Shown piece by piece: positions 42,676-51,294 of a stretch of 64,000 nucleotides of DNA. The DNA comes from Haloechinothrix halophila YIM 93223. GTDB lineage: Bacteria; Actinomycetota; Actinomycetes; Mycobacteriales; Pseudonocardiaceae. The stretch lies in contig NZ_KI632509.1 in NCBI RefSeq assembly GCF_000504245.1, forward strand, positions 1,425,723 through 1,489,722, given 5' to 3'. The stretch's first letter is position 1. Every line of letters begins with the position of its first letter. The position numbers were made by a program, and so were the translations under genes. The notes beneath the pieces are model-generated. The model saw nothing but the letters and a program-made list of their open reading frames with translations, did no database searches and was not told the DNA's origin.

Positions 42676-43814
42676 GCCTGTCGTACCTCGTTCTCCAGCC
42701 GGTCGAGTTCTGCCGCGAGCCGCACAAGGGCCGCGTCGTCGGATGGTGCCGGACCGTACAGCAGCCAGTGCACCTCGTCGGCGGGCCTGCCACTCCGGCA
42801 CCCCGCCGCGACGATGGCCTCGCGGGTTTCGTGACCCGCGTCGGCGGTGAGTCCGGCACTGGCGGCGATCCGATGCCGGGCCGCGTCCCGCAACGCCTCC
42901 GCCGCGTGGTCGGCCGCGCCTGCCCGCCGGTACAGCCGGGCGCGCCCTTCGGTGGTCTCCGCCGCGTGCACGACGACCGGCAGCGGCTCGGTGACCACTG
43001 GCCCGAGGCGGCGCGCCCGCCACAACGCCAGCAGCACGGCGGCGATGGCCAGTGTGGCGATGCCGTAATGCCAGCCGCGCGGCAACAGCGACAGCAGCGA
43101 TGACGTGCCGTCTCGCAGCGCGGGGTCGTTCGGCGACGGCACGTACCAGACCAGCCGCTCTCGCTCGCCGAGCAGCCGCATCGTGAGCGCCGCGTTGCCC
43201 TCCTCGGCCAACGCCTCGTTGGTCAGCGGGGTCGCGGTGCCGAGCAGTGTCACCGGCGTGCCGTCGTGGTCGTATCGCACCAGTGCCGCGCCCGCCGTCG
43301 TGGGGTAGCACAGCTCGCCGTTCGGTGTCCGGTAGCCGATGCCACCAGTTGTCGCGTCGCCCGCTTCGTCGGCCAGCGCGCAGTCCGGCGCGTGCGTGGC
43401 ATCGGCGGTATGGCCGGTGACGTCGATGTCCGGGTCCACCGCGCGCGCGAGCGTCTGGTTCGGCGCGATGACGACAAGGCCCTCGGCGATCGTGCTGAGA
43501 CGTTTCAGGTCGGCGGGATCGAGCGTGTTCGGATGGGTGATGAGCACGGTCGCATCGTGGGCCGCCCTGCTGGTGGCGGCGAGGGTGTGCATCGGTCTGA
43601 CGTCCACGCCGTAATCGCCGAGCATCTGCGCCAGCGCGCGCGAACCGTTCGGGTCGGCCGAGCGCGGATCGAGTCTGCCGCCTTCGCTGTGGCCGCGTAC
43701 CAGGGTGAGCACGATCGCCGCCGCGATGATCACCAGCAGGATCGCGAGCGGGCCGCGCGCGGCGAGCCACATGCGGCGGGTGTCCGGGCTGACCGGAGTC
43801 GTCGCGGCCGTCAT
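42672..43814 (-). CDS. DUF4350 domain membrane protein
   Basis: 380 aa. N-terminal membrane helix (GPLAILLVIIAAAIVLTLV), an extracytoplasmic GATase-like domain (DPNGSRALAQMLGDYGVDV, VLITHPNTLDPADLKRL), and a second membrane helix near residue 260 (YGIATLAIAAVLLALW). Typical DUF4350 between DUF4129 and MoxR. Both ends overlap neighbours by ATGA, implying strict co-translation. Confidence 0.88.
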   Translation of the reverse strand: MTAATTPVSPDTRRMWLAARGPLAILLVIIAAAIVLTLVRGHSEGGRLDPRSADPNGSRALAQMLGDYGVDVRPMHTLAATSRAAHDATVLITHPNTLDPADLKRLSTIAEGLVVIAPNQTLARAVDPDIDVTGHTADATHAPDCALADEAGDATTGGIGYRTPNGELCYPTTAGAALVRYDHDGTPVTLLGTATPLTNEALAEEGNAALTMRLLGERERLVWYVPSPNDPALRDGTSSLLSLLPRGWHYGIATLAIAAVLLALWRARRLGPVVTEPLPVVVHAAETTEGRARLYRRAGAADHAAEALRDAARHRIAASAGLTADAGHETREAIVAAGCRSGRPADEVHWLLYGPAPSDDAALVRLAAELDRLENEVRQA

Positions 43815-44458
43815 GAGGCGGTCCCAGCCAACGCGGGTCGCCCGGTACGCACCGCGTCGTCGGTCTCCGCCACCACGCCGTAGGCATCCGCCGTGGCCGG
43901 TTTGCCGCCGTAGTAGACGTCGTCGAAGATCCGCGCCGCCGCGCGCAGGGCGTCGGCGCAGTCCGGGAGGGCGTCCGCCGCCTGTGCGGCGAGTTCGTCC
44001 GCGGTGCGTCCAGTCTGGACGTCCAGCACGCCTCGCTGCTCCAATTCCCGCGCCAGCGCGCGGAATCGCGCCACCACCGCGCCGTGCAGGTCGGCCGCCG
44101 CCAGTGCCGCCGCCGCCTCCTCCCGGTGCGTGCTTGCGGGGACCGTCGCGTCGCCGAGCGGGGTGTGCCTCGCGTGCGGCGACGTCGCCAGCTTGCCGGT
44201 GCGCAGCCGGATCGCCACCGCCACGATGAGCAGCACTCCCAGCACCACGAGCAGGCCGGTGACGCCGCCAGGGCCGAGCTGGGACGCGGCCTCGAACAGC
44301 TCGTTCAGCCGGTCGTTGAGCCAGCTGATCAGCCGCTCGAACCAGGACGGTTCCGCCGCGCGGTAGATCGGGTCGGACAGCTCATCCTTGGCCGCATCCC
44401 GCGCCTCGTCCCTGCCGGGTTCGACCGGGACCGCGGCGAGCCCCAGCGTCACGCTCAC
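43811..44458 (-). CDS. DUF4129 domain membrane protein
   Basis: 215 aa. One central membrane helix (VTGLLVVLGVLLIVAVAI) and the C-terminal DUF4129 region with GAVVARFRALARELEQRGV, TADELAAQA and ARIFDDVYYGG. The family often accompanies transglutaminase/MoxR/DUF58 genes. GTG start overlaps the previous stop (GTGA). Confidence 0.88.
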   Translation of the reverse strand: MSVTLGLAAVPVEPGRDEARDAAKDELSDPIYRAAEPSWFERLISWLNDRLNELFEAASQLGPGGVTGLLVVLGVLLIVAVAIRLRTGKLATSPHARHTPLGDATVPASTHREEAAAALAAADLHGAVVARFRALARELEQRGVLDVQTGRTADELAAQAADALPDCADALRAAARIFDDVYYGGKPATADAYGVVAETDDAVRTGRPALAGTAS

Positions 44459-45453
44459 TGTGGCGGCGGGTTACCCGCGTTGCGTGCCAGCTCGATGTCG
44501 AGGCCTTCGCGGCGCATCCGCTGATCGGTGTAGAGCAGCGCGACGACAGCCGCGAAGAACGGCTGCGTGATCGTGGCCGCGATGATCGCTCCGATGGCGG
44601 CGATGACGAGGCCGAAGAACGTGATCCCGCCGGGATCGCCCGCGAAAGCGCTGGCGCCGCCGCCAATGATGCCGAACGGGATCTGGATGATCCCGCTGAT
44701 CACGACGACGAGGATCCCGGTCAGCAGCAGGATGCCGAAGATTCGCCACCACGACCGCTGCACCAGCACTCGGGACCGCTTGACCGACTCGATCACACCG
44801 CAGCGTTCCAGCACCAGTGCCGGAGCGGCGAGCCCGAAGTACAGCACGTACAGCCAGAAGCCGACGACGATCGCGGCGGGAATGACGAGGAGCAGCAGCG
44901 GTGGCAGCACCAGTCCGACGGCGACGACGACGAGCACGAGACCCAGCGCGGGCACGATGGAGAACAGGGCGAGCCCGATCAGCCTGCCGAGCTGTGGTTT
45001 GACCTCGGCCCACACCGTCGAGAAGGGAGCCTGCCTGCCGAGCACGGCTTTGCCGACGACCGTGGTCAGGACGCCGGTCAGGAAGGCGCCCGCCACGAGT
45101 CCGAGGATGCCTCCGACACCGGTGCCGAGCGCGAGCGGCTCCAACGTCTCGGCGACGTCCGTCGGAGTCGGGTTGGGCCCGAGATCGGAGGTGGGGTCAC
45201 CGATGCTCGCCTGGAACGGGAGCTCGATGATCGCGGTGATCGTGGCGACGATGGCGGCGACGCCCAGCATGACGCCCGGGTACGAGCGCATGGTCTTCAC
45301 GGCGGCGTCGATGATCTCGGTCAAGCTCAGCGGGCGCAGCGCGATGACGCCGGGCTTCTGCGGCGCCTGCCAGCTCGGTGGGGGCGGCATGGGTGGCTGC
45401 TGCTGGTTGCGGTCGTTGGGCTGGTCGGGTTGGTGCCAACCGGTATCGCTCAT
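44455..45453 (-). CDS. Multi-pass membrane protein, GPDP membrane-domain type
   Basis: 332 aa with a Pro/Gln-rich cytoplasmic N-terminus (about 35 residues) and six hydrophobic segments (for example GGILGLVAGAFLTGVLTTVV and FGLVIAAIGAIIAATI). ALRPLSLTEIIDAAVKTMRS is characteristic of the actinobacterial family annotated as glycerophosphoryl diester phosphodiesterase membrane domain; no catalytic domain is present. First certain gene of the MoxR-cluster unit. Confidence 0.8.
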   Translation of the reverse strand: MSDTGWHQPDQPNDRNQQQPPMPPPPSWQAPQKPGVIALRPLSLTEIIDAAVKTMRSYPGVMLGVAAIVATITAIIELPFQASIGDPTSDLGPNPTPTDVAETLEPLALGTGVGGILGLVAGAFLTGVLTTVVGKAVLGRQAPFSTVWAEVKPQLGRLIGLALFSIVPALGLVLVVVAVGLVLPPLLLLVIPAAIVVGFWLYVLYFGLAAPALVLERCGVIESVKRSRVLVQRSWWRIFGILLLTGILVVVISGIIQIPFGIIGGGASAFAGDPGGITFFGLVIAAIGAIIAATITQPFFAAVVALLYTDQRMRREGLDIELARNAGNPPPQ

Positions 45454-45502
45454 AGGGAAGTCCTGGTCGTCGTTGGTGTGTTGTGTCCGGTTTGGAGTCT
45501 AT

Positions 45503-46384
45503 TCAGCTCGGCGGTGTGAACCGTGTGTCACCGGGTGAGCCGGGCGTGGTGGGCTGCGACGGTTGCACGTCGTGTCGCGGAGGTTGGTGCGGCGGCGCGG
45601 GTGGTTGCTGGACCCCAGTCGCCGGTGCCGCCGTCGGCATACCCACCTTGGCGGCTTCCCGCCTGCGGCGTTCCGCGACGACCGCGGACAGATACGCCCA
45701 CGGCGGAACTCCTGGCGGGCACGGCGTGCCGGTGCAGTCGGTGACCTCGGCTACCAGCCTCGAGCCGAGGATGGCGCGCGATTCGGGGGCGAGGGTGTGG
45801 AACCGGCCCAGGTATTGGCGGATGGCGAGCGCGAGCCCGTCCGGGACCCGGGACAGGTCCAGCTGCGTCGCCCATTCGGCCAGCTGCGGTGGCATTCCGA
45901 TCTCGCCGACGTGCGGTTGCGGCGACCGCACGTTGATCACGACGGTGCCCGCGAGGTAGTCACCGACCCGTTTGCCGGTCTTCGAGAACAGCGACACGAC
46001 CACCGCGACGAACCCGCCGAGGCCGAGTGCCCAGAAATCGACGAAGAACCCGGCCAGCCCGCGCACCAGCGCGTGGCGGAATCGGACGGGGCCGCCGTCG
46101 TCGCGCACGACCTGCAGGCCGAGGGCGAGCTTGCCCAGGGTGCGGCCCCGAGTCAGTGACTCGCACGTGACGGGGTAGCCCACCAGGACGAACACGGCGA
46201 TCACGAAGATGATCGTCAGCAGTAAGGAGGTGTCGACGTCGGCACCGGTGAACACGATCGCGTACAGCACGACGAGCGCGAGGAACTGGAGTACGGCGTC
46301 GATCGCGAACGCCAGCCCTCTGCTCGCCAGCCGGGCGTGTTGCAGTTCGAGTTCAACGGCTTCTCCGGTGACGAGGTCAGACAC
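45503..46384 (-). CDS. RDD-family membrane protein
   Basis: 293 aa from GTG 46384 (AGGG upstream; an ATG at 46408 is the alternative). RDD domain with about four helices: LASRGLAFAIDAVLQFLALV, TRGRTLGKLALGLQVVRDDG, VGDYLAGTVVIN. A soluble C-terminal part ends in a Pro/Gln-rich tail. Probably part of the same transport or envelope cluster as the genes that follow it on this strand. Confidence 0.87.
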   Translation of the reverse strand: MSDLVTGEAVELELQHARLASRGLAFAIDAVLQFLALVVLYAIVFTGADVDTSLLLTIIFVIAVFVLVGYPVTCESLTRGRTLGKLALGLQVVRDDGGPVRFRHALVRGLAGFFVDFWALGLGGFVAVVVSLFSKTGKRVGDYLAGTVVINVRSPQPHVGEIGMPPQLAEWATQLDLSRVPDGLALAIRQYLGRFHTLAPESRAILGSRLVAEVTDCTGTPCPPGVPPWAYLSAVVAERRRREAAKVGMPTAAPATGVQQPPAPPHQPPRHDVQPSQPTTPGSPGDTRFTPPS

Positions 46385-46458
46385 GCGCTTCACCCTATCG
46401 CGCCGCATTGCGTACGTCCGGTTCGTCTGTAAGGTTCTTCGATTCGGCGGCGGTGGTG

Positions 46459-47013
46459 TTATGGCGCTGTGATGCCAGCGCGTGTCAGCGCCCTGCGCAG
46501 ACGTCGTAGGCAGCGCGTCCGCAGCTGACCGACGCTGGCCGGGGTGACGCCGAGTTTCGTCGCGATATCGGCGTAGCTCATCCCTGGTGACCGTGCGATG
46601 AGGTGCGCGATGAGCCGGTCCCTGATGGGCAGGGTGGCGACGACTCGCCACAGCGTCCGATCGCGGTCGCGCAGGGAGATGTCGTCGCTTGGGCTCATGG
46701 CAGCGTCCGGCGTCATTCCGTTGGTGACGTCATCCGACGGGCTCTCGGTGCGGTGGTGGCGCAGCGCCCGCATCGCCTCGCGGATGGCGATGGTGCGCAG
46801 CCAGCCCGCCGCGCGTTCCGGGTGCCGGATGGTGTCGCGGTGCTCCAGGAACCGCAGCCACACCTCCTGCAGGACGTCCTCGACATCGGCGTCGGCGAGC
46901 TTGCAGCGCCGCAGCACGGTGCGGAGCCGGGGCGTGAGCCCGCTGACGAAGTCGTCCACTGGCTCGCCCGCCCTGGGAAGCGGTGGTGGCTGACTCGCGT
47001 CATCGTTGCTCAT
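46459..47013 (-). CDS. ECF-type RNA polymerase sigma factor
   Basis: 184 aa. Region 2: DADVEDVLQEVWLRFLEH, then WLRTIAIREAMRALR. Region 4: LPIRDRLIAHLIARSPGMSY, ADIATKLGVTPASVGQLRTR. No anti-sigma factor is adjacent, so regulation is not evident. The 22-bp repeats lie upstream of its start. Confidence 0.87.
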   Translation of the reverse strand: MSNDDASQPPPLPRAGEPVDDFVSGLTPRLRTVLRRCKLADADVEDVLQEVWLRFLEHRDTIRHPERAAGWLRTIAIREAMRALRHHRTESPSDDVTNGMTPDAAMSPSDDISLRDRDRTLWRVVATLPIRDRLIAHLIARSPGMSYADIATKLGVTPASVGQLRTRCLRRLRRALTRAGITAP

Positions 47014-47052
47014 GTCCCTGTGACGGGGCTTACAGCCGGACGGCTCCGTCCA

Positions 47053-47139
47053 GGATCGCGAGTCCCCCGTTCCGGTACCGCGAGTCCCGCGTTGCGGTGC
47101 CGCGAGTTCTCCGATCTGGTGCCGCGAGTTCCGTGTTGC
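47053..47139. repeat. Four tandem 21-22-bp intergenic repeats (family 2)
   Basis: Units begin at 47053, 47074, 47096 and 47118. Each contains CCGCGAGT or TCGCGAGT and a GGT/GGA start (consensus GGTGCCGCGAGTTCC). Distinct from the CGACGCCGTGTTCC family. Lies between the ECF sigma gene and the end of the MarR gene. Confidence 0.8.
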
Positions 47140-47143
47140 GGTA

Positions 47144-47590
47144 TCAGTCGAGCTGGGCGAGCACCGTCTCCGAGATCGCGCGGAGGGCCCGCACCTGCTC
47201 CGGAGTGAGCTGGTCGAAGATCAACCGGCGCACGGTCTCGACGTGCCCGGGTGCCGCGTGTTCGATAGCGCGCCTGCCCTCGGGAGTCAGTTCGATGTAG
47301 GAGCCGCGGGCGTCCTCATCGCACTCAACGCGGTCGATCAGGCCACGACGTTTCATACGCGCCAGGTGATGCGACAGCCGACTCTTCTCCCACTGCATCT
47401 CCTTGGCCAGCTCGAAGGCCCGCACCCGCCCGTCATCGCGGTCAGTGAGGTGCACCAGTACTTCGAAGTCAGCCAGCGAGAGATCCGACTCCGCCTGGAG
47501 CTCCCGGTTGAGCTGCGCGTTCAACTTCGCCTGCAGGGAGACGAAGGCGCGCCAGGCGCGCTGTTCGTCATCGGAGAGCCATCGTGTCAC
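47144..47590 (-). CDS. MarR-family regulator (MhqR-like)
   Basis: 148 aa from GTG 47590, with GAGG just upstream; a longer TTG-initiated frame would run into the operator. Winged helix: SLADFEVLVHLTDRDDGRVR, ELAKEMQWEKSRLSHHLARM, RRGLIDRVECDEDARGSYIE. Divergent from a YceI-dioxygenase-hydrolase unit, as MhqR-type regulators are from quinone-detoxification genes. Probable ligands are quinones or other electrophiles. No conserved sensing cysteine is evident near the N-terminus. Confidence 0.87.
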   Translation of the reverse strand: MTRWLSDDEQRAWRAFVSLQAKLNAQLNRELQAESDLSLADFEVLVHLTDRDDGRVRAFELAKEMQWEKSRLSHHLARMKRRGLIDRVECDEDARGSYIELTPEGRRAIEHAAPGHVETVRRLIFDQLTPEQVRALRAISETVLAQLD

Positions 47591-47610
47591 GCCCTCAGTG
47601 TAGCGGAATA

Positions 47611-47656
47611 GTTGACGCGTCAACCATGTTGTGTAGGATTAAGATGACACGTCAAC
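47611..47656 (+). promoter_or_regulatory. yceI promoter with two MarR-type operators
   Basis: GTTGACGCGTCAAC (47611-47624) is a perfect 14-bp palindrome covering the -35 (TTGACG, 47612-47617). TAGGAT (47634-47639) sits 16 bp on as -10. A second copy, GATGACACGTCAAC (47643-47656), matches at 12 of 14 positions and lies just downstream of the -10. A dimer on each would block RNA polymerase at both sides. The first site also covers the marR promoter side. Confidence 0.72.
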
Positions 47657-47672
47657 CAACTGGAGGTCTACC

Positions 47673-48236
47673 ATGACGACAAGCGCACCGGCTTTCACTG
47701 GTGAGGTCACCGGCACGTACGAGCTGGACCCCACTCACACCCGGATCGGATTCGTTGCGAGGCACGCGATGGTCACCAAGGTGCGGGGAGCGTTCAACGA
47801 GTTCAGCGGCACCGCCGTGATCAACGGCGATGACCCGAGCCAGTCGAGCGCCACCGTTGCCATCAAGGTCGACAGCATCGACACGCGCAACGCCGACCGC
47901 GACGCGCACCTGCGCAACAACGACTTCTTGCAGGTTGAGGACTACCCGGAGATCACCTTCTCCTCGACGAGCATCACCCAGACCGGTGAGAACACCTTCG
48001 ACGTCACCGGTGACCTGACGATCAAGGGCACCACCCAGCAGGTGACCGTGCCGTTCGAGTACCAGGGTGCCGCCAAGGACCCGTTCGGCTACGACCGCGT
48101 CGGCTTCGAGGGCTCGACGGTCATCAACCGCAAGGACTTCGGCGTCACGTGGAACGCTCCGCTGGAGACCGGTGGCGTGCTGGTGGGCGACAAGGTCACC
48201 CTCGAGTTCGAGGTGTCGGCGGTCAAGGTCAGCTGA
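47673..48236 (+). CDS. YceI-family lipid-binding protein
   Basis: 187 aa lipocalin-like barrel: TYELDPTHTRIGFVARHAMV, VRGAFNEFSGTAVIN, DVTGDLTIKGTTQQVTVP, GFEGSTVINRKDFGVTW. No signal peptide, so cytoplasmic. YceI proteins bind isoprenoid or polyisoprenoid lipids such as quinones. GGAGG lies before ATG 47673. Expression is likely controlled by the divergent MarR protein. Confidence 0.92.
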   Translation: MTTSAPAFTGEVTGTYELDPTHTRIGFVARHAMVTKVRGAFNEFSGTAVINGDDPSQSSATVAIKVDSIDTRNADRDAHLRNNDFLQVEDYPEITFSSTSITQTGENTFDVTGDLTIKGTTQQVTVPFEYQGAAKDPFGYDRVGFEGSTVINRKDFGVTWNAPLETGGVLVGDKVTLEFEVSAVKVS

Positions 48237-48273
48237 GGCGTTGGTGCCGGGATCGACGAGAAGGGAGCACGAC

Positions 48274-49254
48274 ATGGCGATCAGAACCTCGGGGCTGCAC
48301 CACGTCACGGCGATCGGTGGCGATCCGCAGCGCAACGCCGACTTTTACCTGCGGACCCTTGGGTTGCGCCTGGTGAAGACCACGGTGAACTTCGACGATC
48401 CCGGCACGTACCACCTCTACTACGGGGATGAATCTGGCAACCCTGGCTCGCTGCTCACGTTCTTTCCGTGGCGCAACGTCCCCGGTGGGCGGCAGGGCAA
48501 CGGTCAGGCCACGACAACGTCGTTCTCGGTCCCGCCGAACTCGATCGGGTGGTGGCACCAGCACCTCGCCGACGCTGGGGTCGAGACCAGCCGCATCACC
48601 AGCACGGACAACGAGGACACGCTGTCCTTCCGAGACCCGGATGGCCTGGAGATCGCACTGGTCGCGCACCCACAAGGGGATCCGCGCGATCCGTGGGACA
48701 CGCCGTTCGTGCCAGCCGAACACGCGATCAGGGGGCTGCACTCGGTGACGCTGTCCGTCGCCAAGGAGGACGCGACCGCGTCGATGCTCGCCGAGAACCT
48801 CGGCCTGACGTTCCACAGCCAGCACGGCAACCGACTGCGGTTCGAGGCCGCGGACGGCGGGCCAGGCGCGCTGGTCGATGTTCTGGTCACGCCCGACGCG
48901 CCGGACGGCCTCGTCGCCGGCGGCACCGTGCACCACGTCGCGTGGCGCGTTCCCGACGACGCGACGCAACGTGCGTGGCGGGAGGAACTGGTCGGCAAGG
49001 GCGTCCAGGTCACCGCGATCATGGACCGGCAGTACTTCCACTCGATCTACTTCCGCGAGCCGGGTGGCACGTTGCTGGAGATCGCGACCGAGGACATCGG
49101 CTTCAACTACGACGAGCCGCTGCTCGAACTGGGCCAGGCGCTCAAGCTGCCGCCGTGGCTTGAGCCGAACCGGGACCAGATCCAGGCGGCGCTGCCGAAG
49201 CTGAACCTGCCAGACGAGAACAATCCCGAGGTCGCGGAAAGGCTGCGGGCATGA
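48274..49254 (+). CDS. Ring-cleaving dioxygenase, VOC superfamily (MhqO-like)
   Basis: 326 aa, two VOC modules: GLHHVTAIGGDPQRNADFYL and IRGLHSVTLSVAKEDATAS, with VHHVAWRVPDDATQ and GTLLEIATEDIGF supplying metal ligands (His, His, Glu). The pattern matches glyoxalase-like hydroquinone dioxygenases such as MhqO/LinE relatives. AAGGGAG lies upstream of ATG 48274. Coupled (ATGA) to the hydrolase gene. Confidence 0.88.
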   Translation: MAIRTSGLHHVTAIGGDPQRNADFYLRTLGLRLVKTTVNFDDPGTYHLYYGDESGNPGSLLTFFPWRNVPGGRQGNGQATTTSFSVPPNSIGWWHQHLADAGVETSRITSTDNEDTLSFRDPDGLEIALVAHPQGDPRDPWDTPFVPAEHAIRGLHSVTLSVAKEDATASMLAENLGLTFHSQHGNRLRFEAADGGPGALVDVLVTPDAPDGLVAGGTVHHVAWRVPDDATQRAWREELVGKGVQVTAIMDRQYFHSIYFREPGGTLLEIATEDIGFNYDEPLLELGQALKLPPWLEPNRDQIQAALPKLNLPDENNPEVAERLRA

Positions 49255-49868
49255 CGGCGGCGGAGCTGAGCCTGCGGCATTCCTACACCGAAGGCGACGC
49301 CGACACGCCGGTGCTGTTGCTGCTGCACGGCACCGGCGGCTCGCCACAGGATCTGCTGGGCGTCGCCCGTGAGCTGGAACCGGCTGCCGGGGTGCTCGCG
49401 CCCTCCGGCCCGGTGTCGGAGAACGGCATGGCGCGCTGGTTCCGGCGGCTGGCCGAGGGCGTGTTCGATCACGAGGACGTCGTCGTGCGCGCCAACCAGC
49501 TGGCGGATTTCCTGGTCGACGCACGGGAGAAGTACGGCTTCGGTGGGCGGCGGCTCGTCGCGGTCGGATTCTCCAACGGCGCGAACATCGCGGTGGCCAC
49601 GGCGTTGCTGCGGCCGGACGCACTGCGCGAGGTGGTGGCGTTCGCGGCGATGCGGCCGTTGCCCGATCCGCCGGAGGGTGACCTGACCGGCACGCGGGTG
49701 CTGTTGTCCAACGGTGAGCAGGACCCGATGGCGCCGCTGCCTTCCACGGAGCAGCTCATCGCGGACCTCCGGTCGCGTATGGCCGAAGTGCGGGTTCACC
49801 GCCACCCCGGTGGCCACCAGCTGACTGTCGACGGCGTCCGGGAGGCGCGGGCCTGGCTCCGGGCGTGA
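49251..49868 (+). CDS. Alpha/beta-hydrolase, carboxylesterase (MhqD-like)
   Basis: 205 aa. Oxyanion loop LLLHGTGGSPQDLL, nucleophile elbow VGFSNGANIA, acid LSNGEQDPMAP, and base GGHQLT: a complete catalytic triad of the phospholipase/carboxylesterase group. Pairing with a ring-cleaving dioxygenase and a MarR regulator mirrors the Bacillus/Staphylococcus mhq systems for quinone detoxification. ATGA overlap with the preceding stop. Confidence 0.88.
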   Translation: MTAAELSLRHSYTEGDADTPVLLLLHGTGGSPQDLLGVARELEPAAGVLAPSGPVSENGMARWFRRLAEGVFDHEDVVVRANQLADFLVDAREKYGFGGRRLVAVGFSNGANIAVATALLRPDALREVVAFAAMRPLPDPPEGDLTGTRVLLSNGEQDPMAPLPSTEQLIADLRSRMAEVRVHRHPGGHQLTVDGVREARAWLRA

Positions 49869-50048
49869 CGGCCGAGGTGACCATTGCCCGATGACACCGG
49901 GCCAGTGGGCGGCGAACCGCGACCGGCCCGGCGTGATCGGTGTCCACGTAGTCGCTCGTCGACGTTGTGCGGTTCCCAACGCGGGCACGATCACCCGATG
50001 GAGAGGCCGAGGCTGCCAGGATTTGTCGGTTTGCCACAGGTGATGCCG

Positions 50049-50132
50049 GGAAAGTTGCACACGGCGTCGGGAACGCAGGACACGGCGTCCTGAATGTCGG
50101 ACACGGCGTCGGGAGCGTCGGACACGACGCAC
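50049..50132. repeat. Four tandem 21-bp intergenic repeats (family 1)
   Basis: Units at 50049, 50070, 50091 and 50112, typified by TGAATGTCGGACACGGCGTC. Same orientation as those at 39017 and reverse to those at 36808. The rest of the 49869-50173 interval holds no gene that I can see. Confidence 0.85.
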
Positions 50133-50173
50133 CGGAGGCTGGGGCGCGCGCCGTGGCGTGGGAGGCTCGGGGT

Positions 50174-50539
50174 ATGTCGCTGTTCACGGTGGAGGAAGCG
50201 CGTGCGGAGCTGCGCCAGCTCCGGCCGGTGGTCGACGAGGTCGTCACGTTGCGGGCGGACGCGGCGGAGCTCGCGGTGGCGACGTCATCCGGCGGCACGC
50301 CGTCCGACCTCGGTGGGCTGCCTGAACTCAAGGCCAAACAGGCGCGCCTCGACGAGTTGATCACGCTCGTCCAGGAGGCAGGCGTGGAGATCAAGGGGTT
50401 CGCGCCGCTGCTGCTGGACTTTCCGTCCGAACTGAACGGTGAGCAGGTGCTGCTGTGCTGGCTGGAAGGCGAGGACGACATCGACTGGTACCACCGGCGT
50501 GATCTGGGTTTCGCCGGTCGCCGTCGCCTGCCGGAGTGA
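50174..50539 (+). CDS. DUF2203 family protein
   Basis: 121 aa. LFTVEEARAELRQLRPVVDE at the N-terminus and VLLCWLEGEDDIDWYHRRD near the C-terminus are typical of DUF2203, a small helical protein of unknown function widely found in actinobacteria. A coiled-coil-like region lies between. Coupled to the following TetR gene by a four-base overlap if that gene starts at 50536. Confidence 0.85.
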   Translation: MSLFTVEEARAELRQLRPVVDEVVTLRADAAELAVATSSGGTPSDLGGLPELKAKQARLDELITLVQEAGVEIKGFAPLLLDFPSELNGEQVLLCWLEGEDDIDWYHRRDLGFAGRRRLPE

Positions 50540-51183
50540 ACCGGCTGCCCCGTACAGTTGGGCCCGTGGCGGCAGCACGTTCGACATTCCGGGAGTCCGT
50601 GCGGTCGCTGCTGCGCGAACAGCTGCTCGACGCGGCATCCGAATCCCTCGTGGCTGGCGGCTGGAACCAGCTCAAGATGGCCGACGTCGCCCGCGCCGTC
50701 GGCGTCAGCAGACAGACCGTCTACAACGAATTCGGCAACAAGACCCAGCTCGGCGAAGCGCTAGCCATGCGCGAGGCGGAGCGGTTCCTTGACGGCATCG
50801 CGACCACACTGGACGAGCACCCGGACGATCTGCTCACCGCCATCACAGCCGCCGTGGAGTTCACGCTCTCGGAAGCCGAGGTCAACCCGCTGCTCAAGGC
50901 GATCCTGACCGCCACGCGCGGCGGCGCGACCGAGCTGTTGCCGTTCGTCACCACGCGCTCCGGTCCGATCCTGGCCGCCGCGACGCGCGTGCTGCTGACC
51001 TACCTCAACGACCACTGGCCCGAGATCGAGCTCGACGAGGCCGAGCGCACGCTCGTCGTCGAGTCGATCGTCCGGCTGGTGGTCAGCCACCTCGTCATGC
51101 CGCTCGCGCCCGCCACCGAGGTGGCGCGGCAGATTTCCTGGCTGGCGAGCCGCATCCTGCACCACCCCACGCCCGAAGCCTGA
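50536..51183 (+). CDS. TetR-family regulator
   Basis: 215 aa. N-terminal HTH: LLDAASESLVAGGWNQLKMA, VARAVGVSRQTVYNEFGNKT. The C-terminal domain is of the AlkX-like actinobacterial type (hydrophobic ligand), but the target is unknown. GTG 50536 overlaps the previous stop; a GTG eleven codons later is an alternative start. Confidence 0.87.
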   Translation: MNRLPRTVGPVAAARSTFRESVRSLLREQLLDAASESLVAGGWNQLKMADVARAVGVSRQTVYNEFGNKTQLGEALAMREAERFLDGIATTLDEHPDDLLTAITAAVEFTLSEAEVNPLLKAILTATRGGATELLPFVTTRSGPILAAATRVLLTYLNDHWPEIELDEAERTLVVESIVRLVVSHLVMPLAPATEVARQISWLASRILHHPTPEA

Positions 51184-51294
51184 GAATTTTCGCGGCGAAC
51201 GCCGAGATTTCCAGGCCATCGTGGAATCCGTACCGGGGGTCTCGTACGAATAGGGTGTAACGAGCTATCACACGCGCGAGGAGTAGGACGCACC

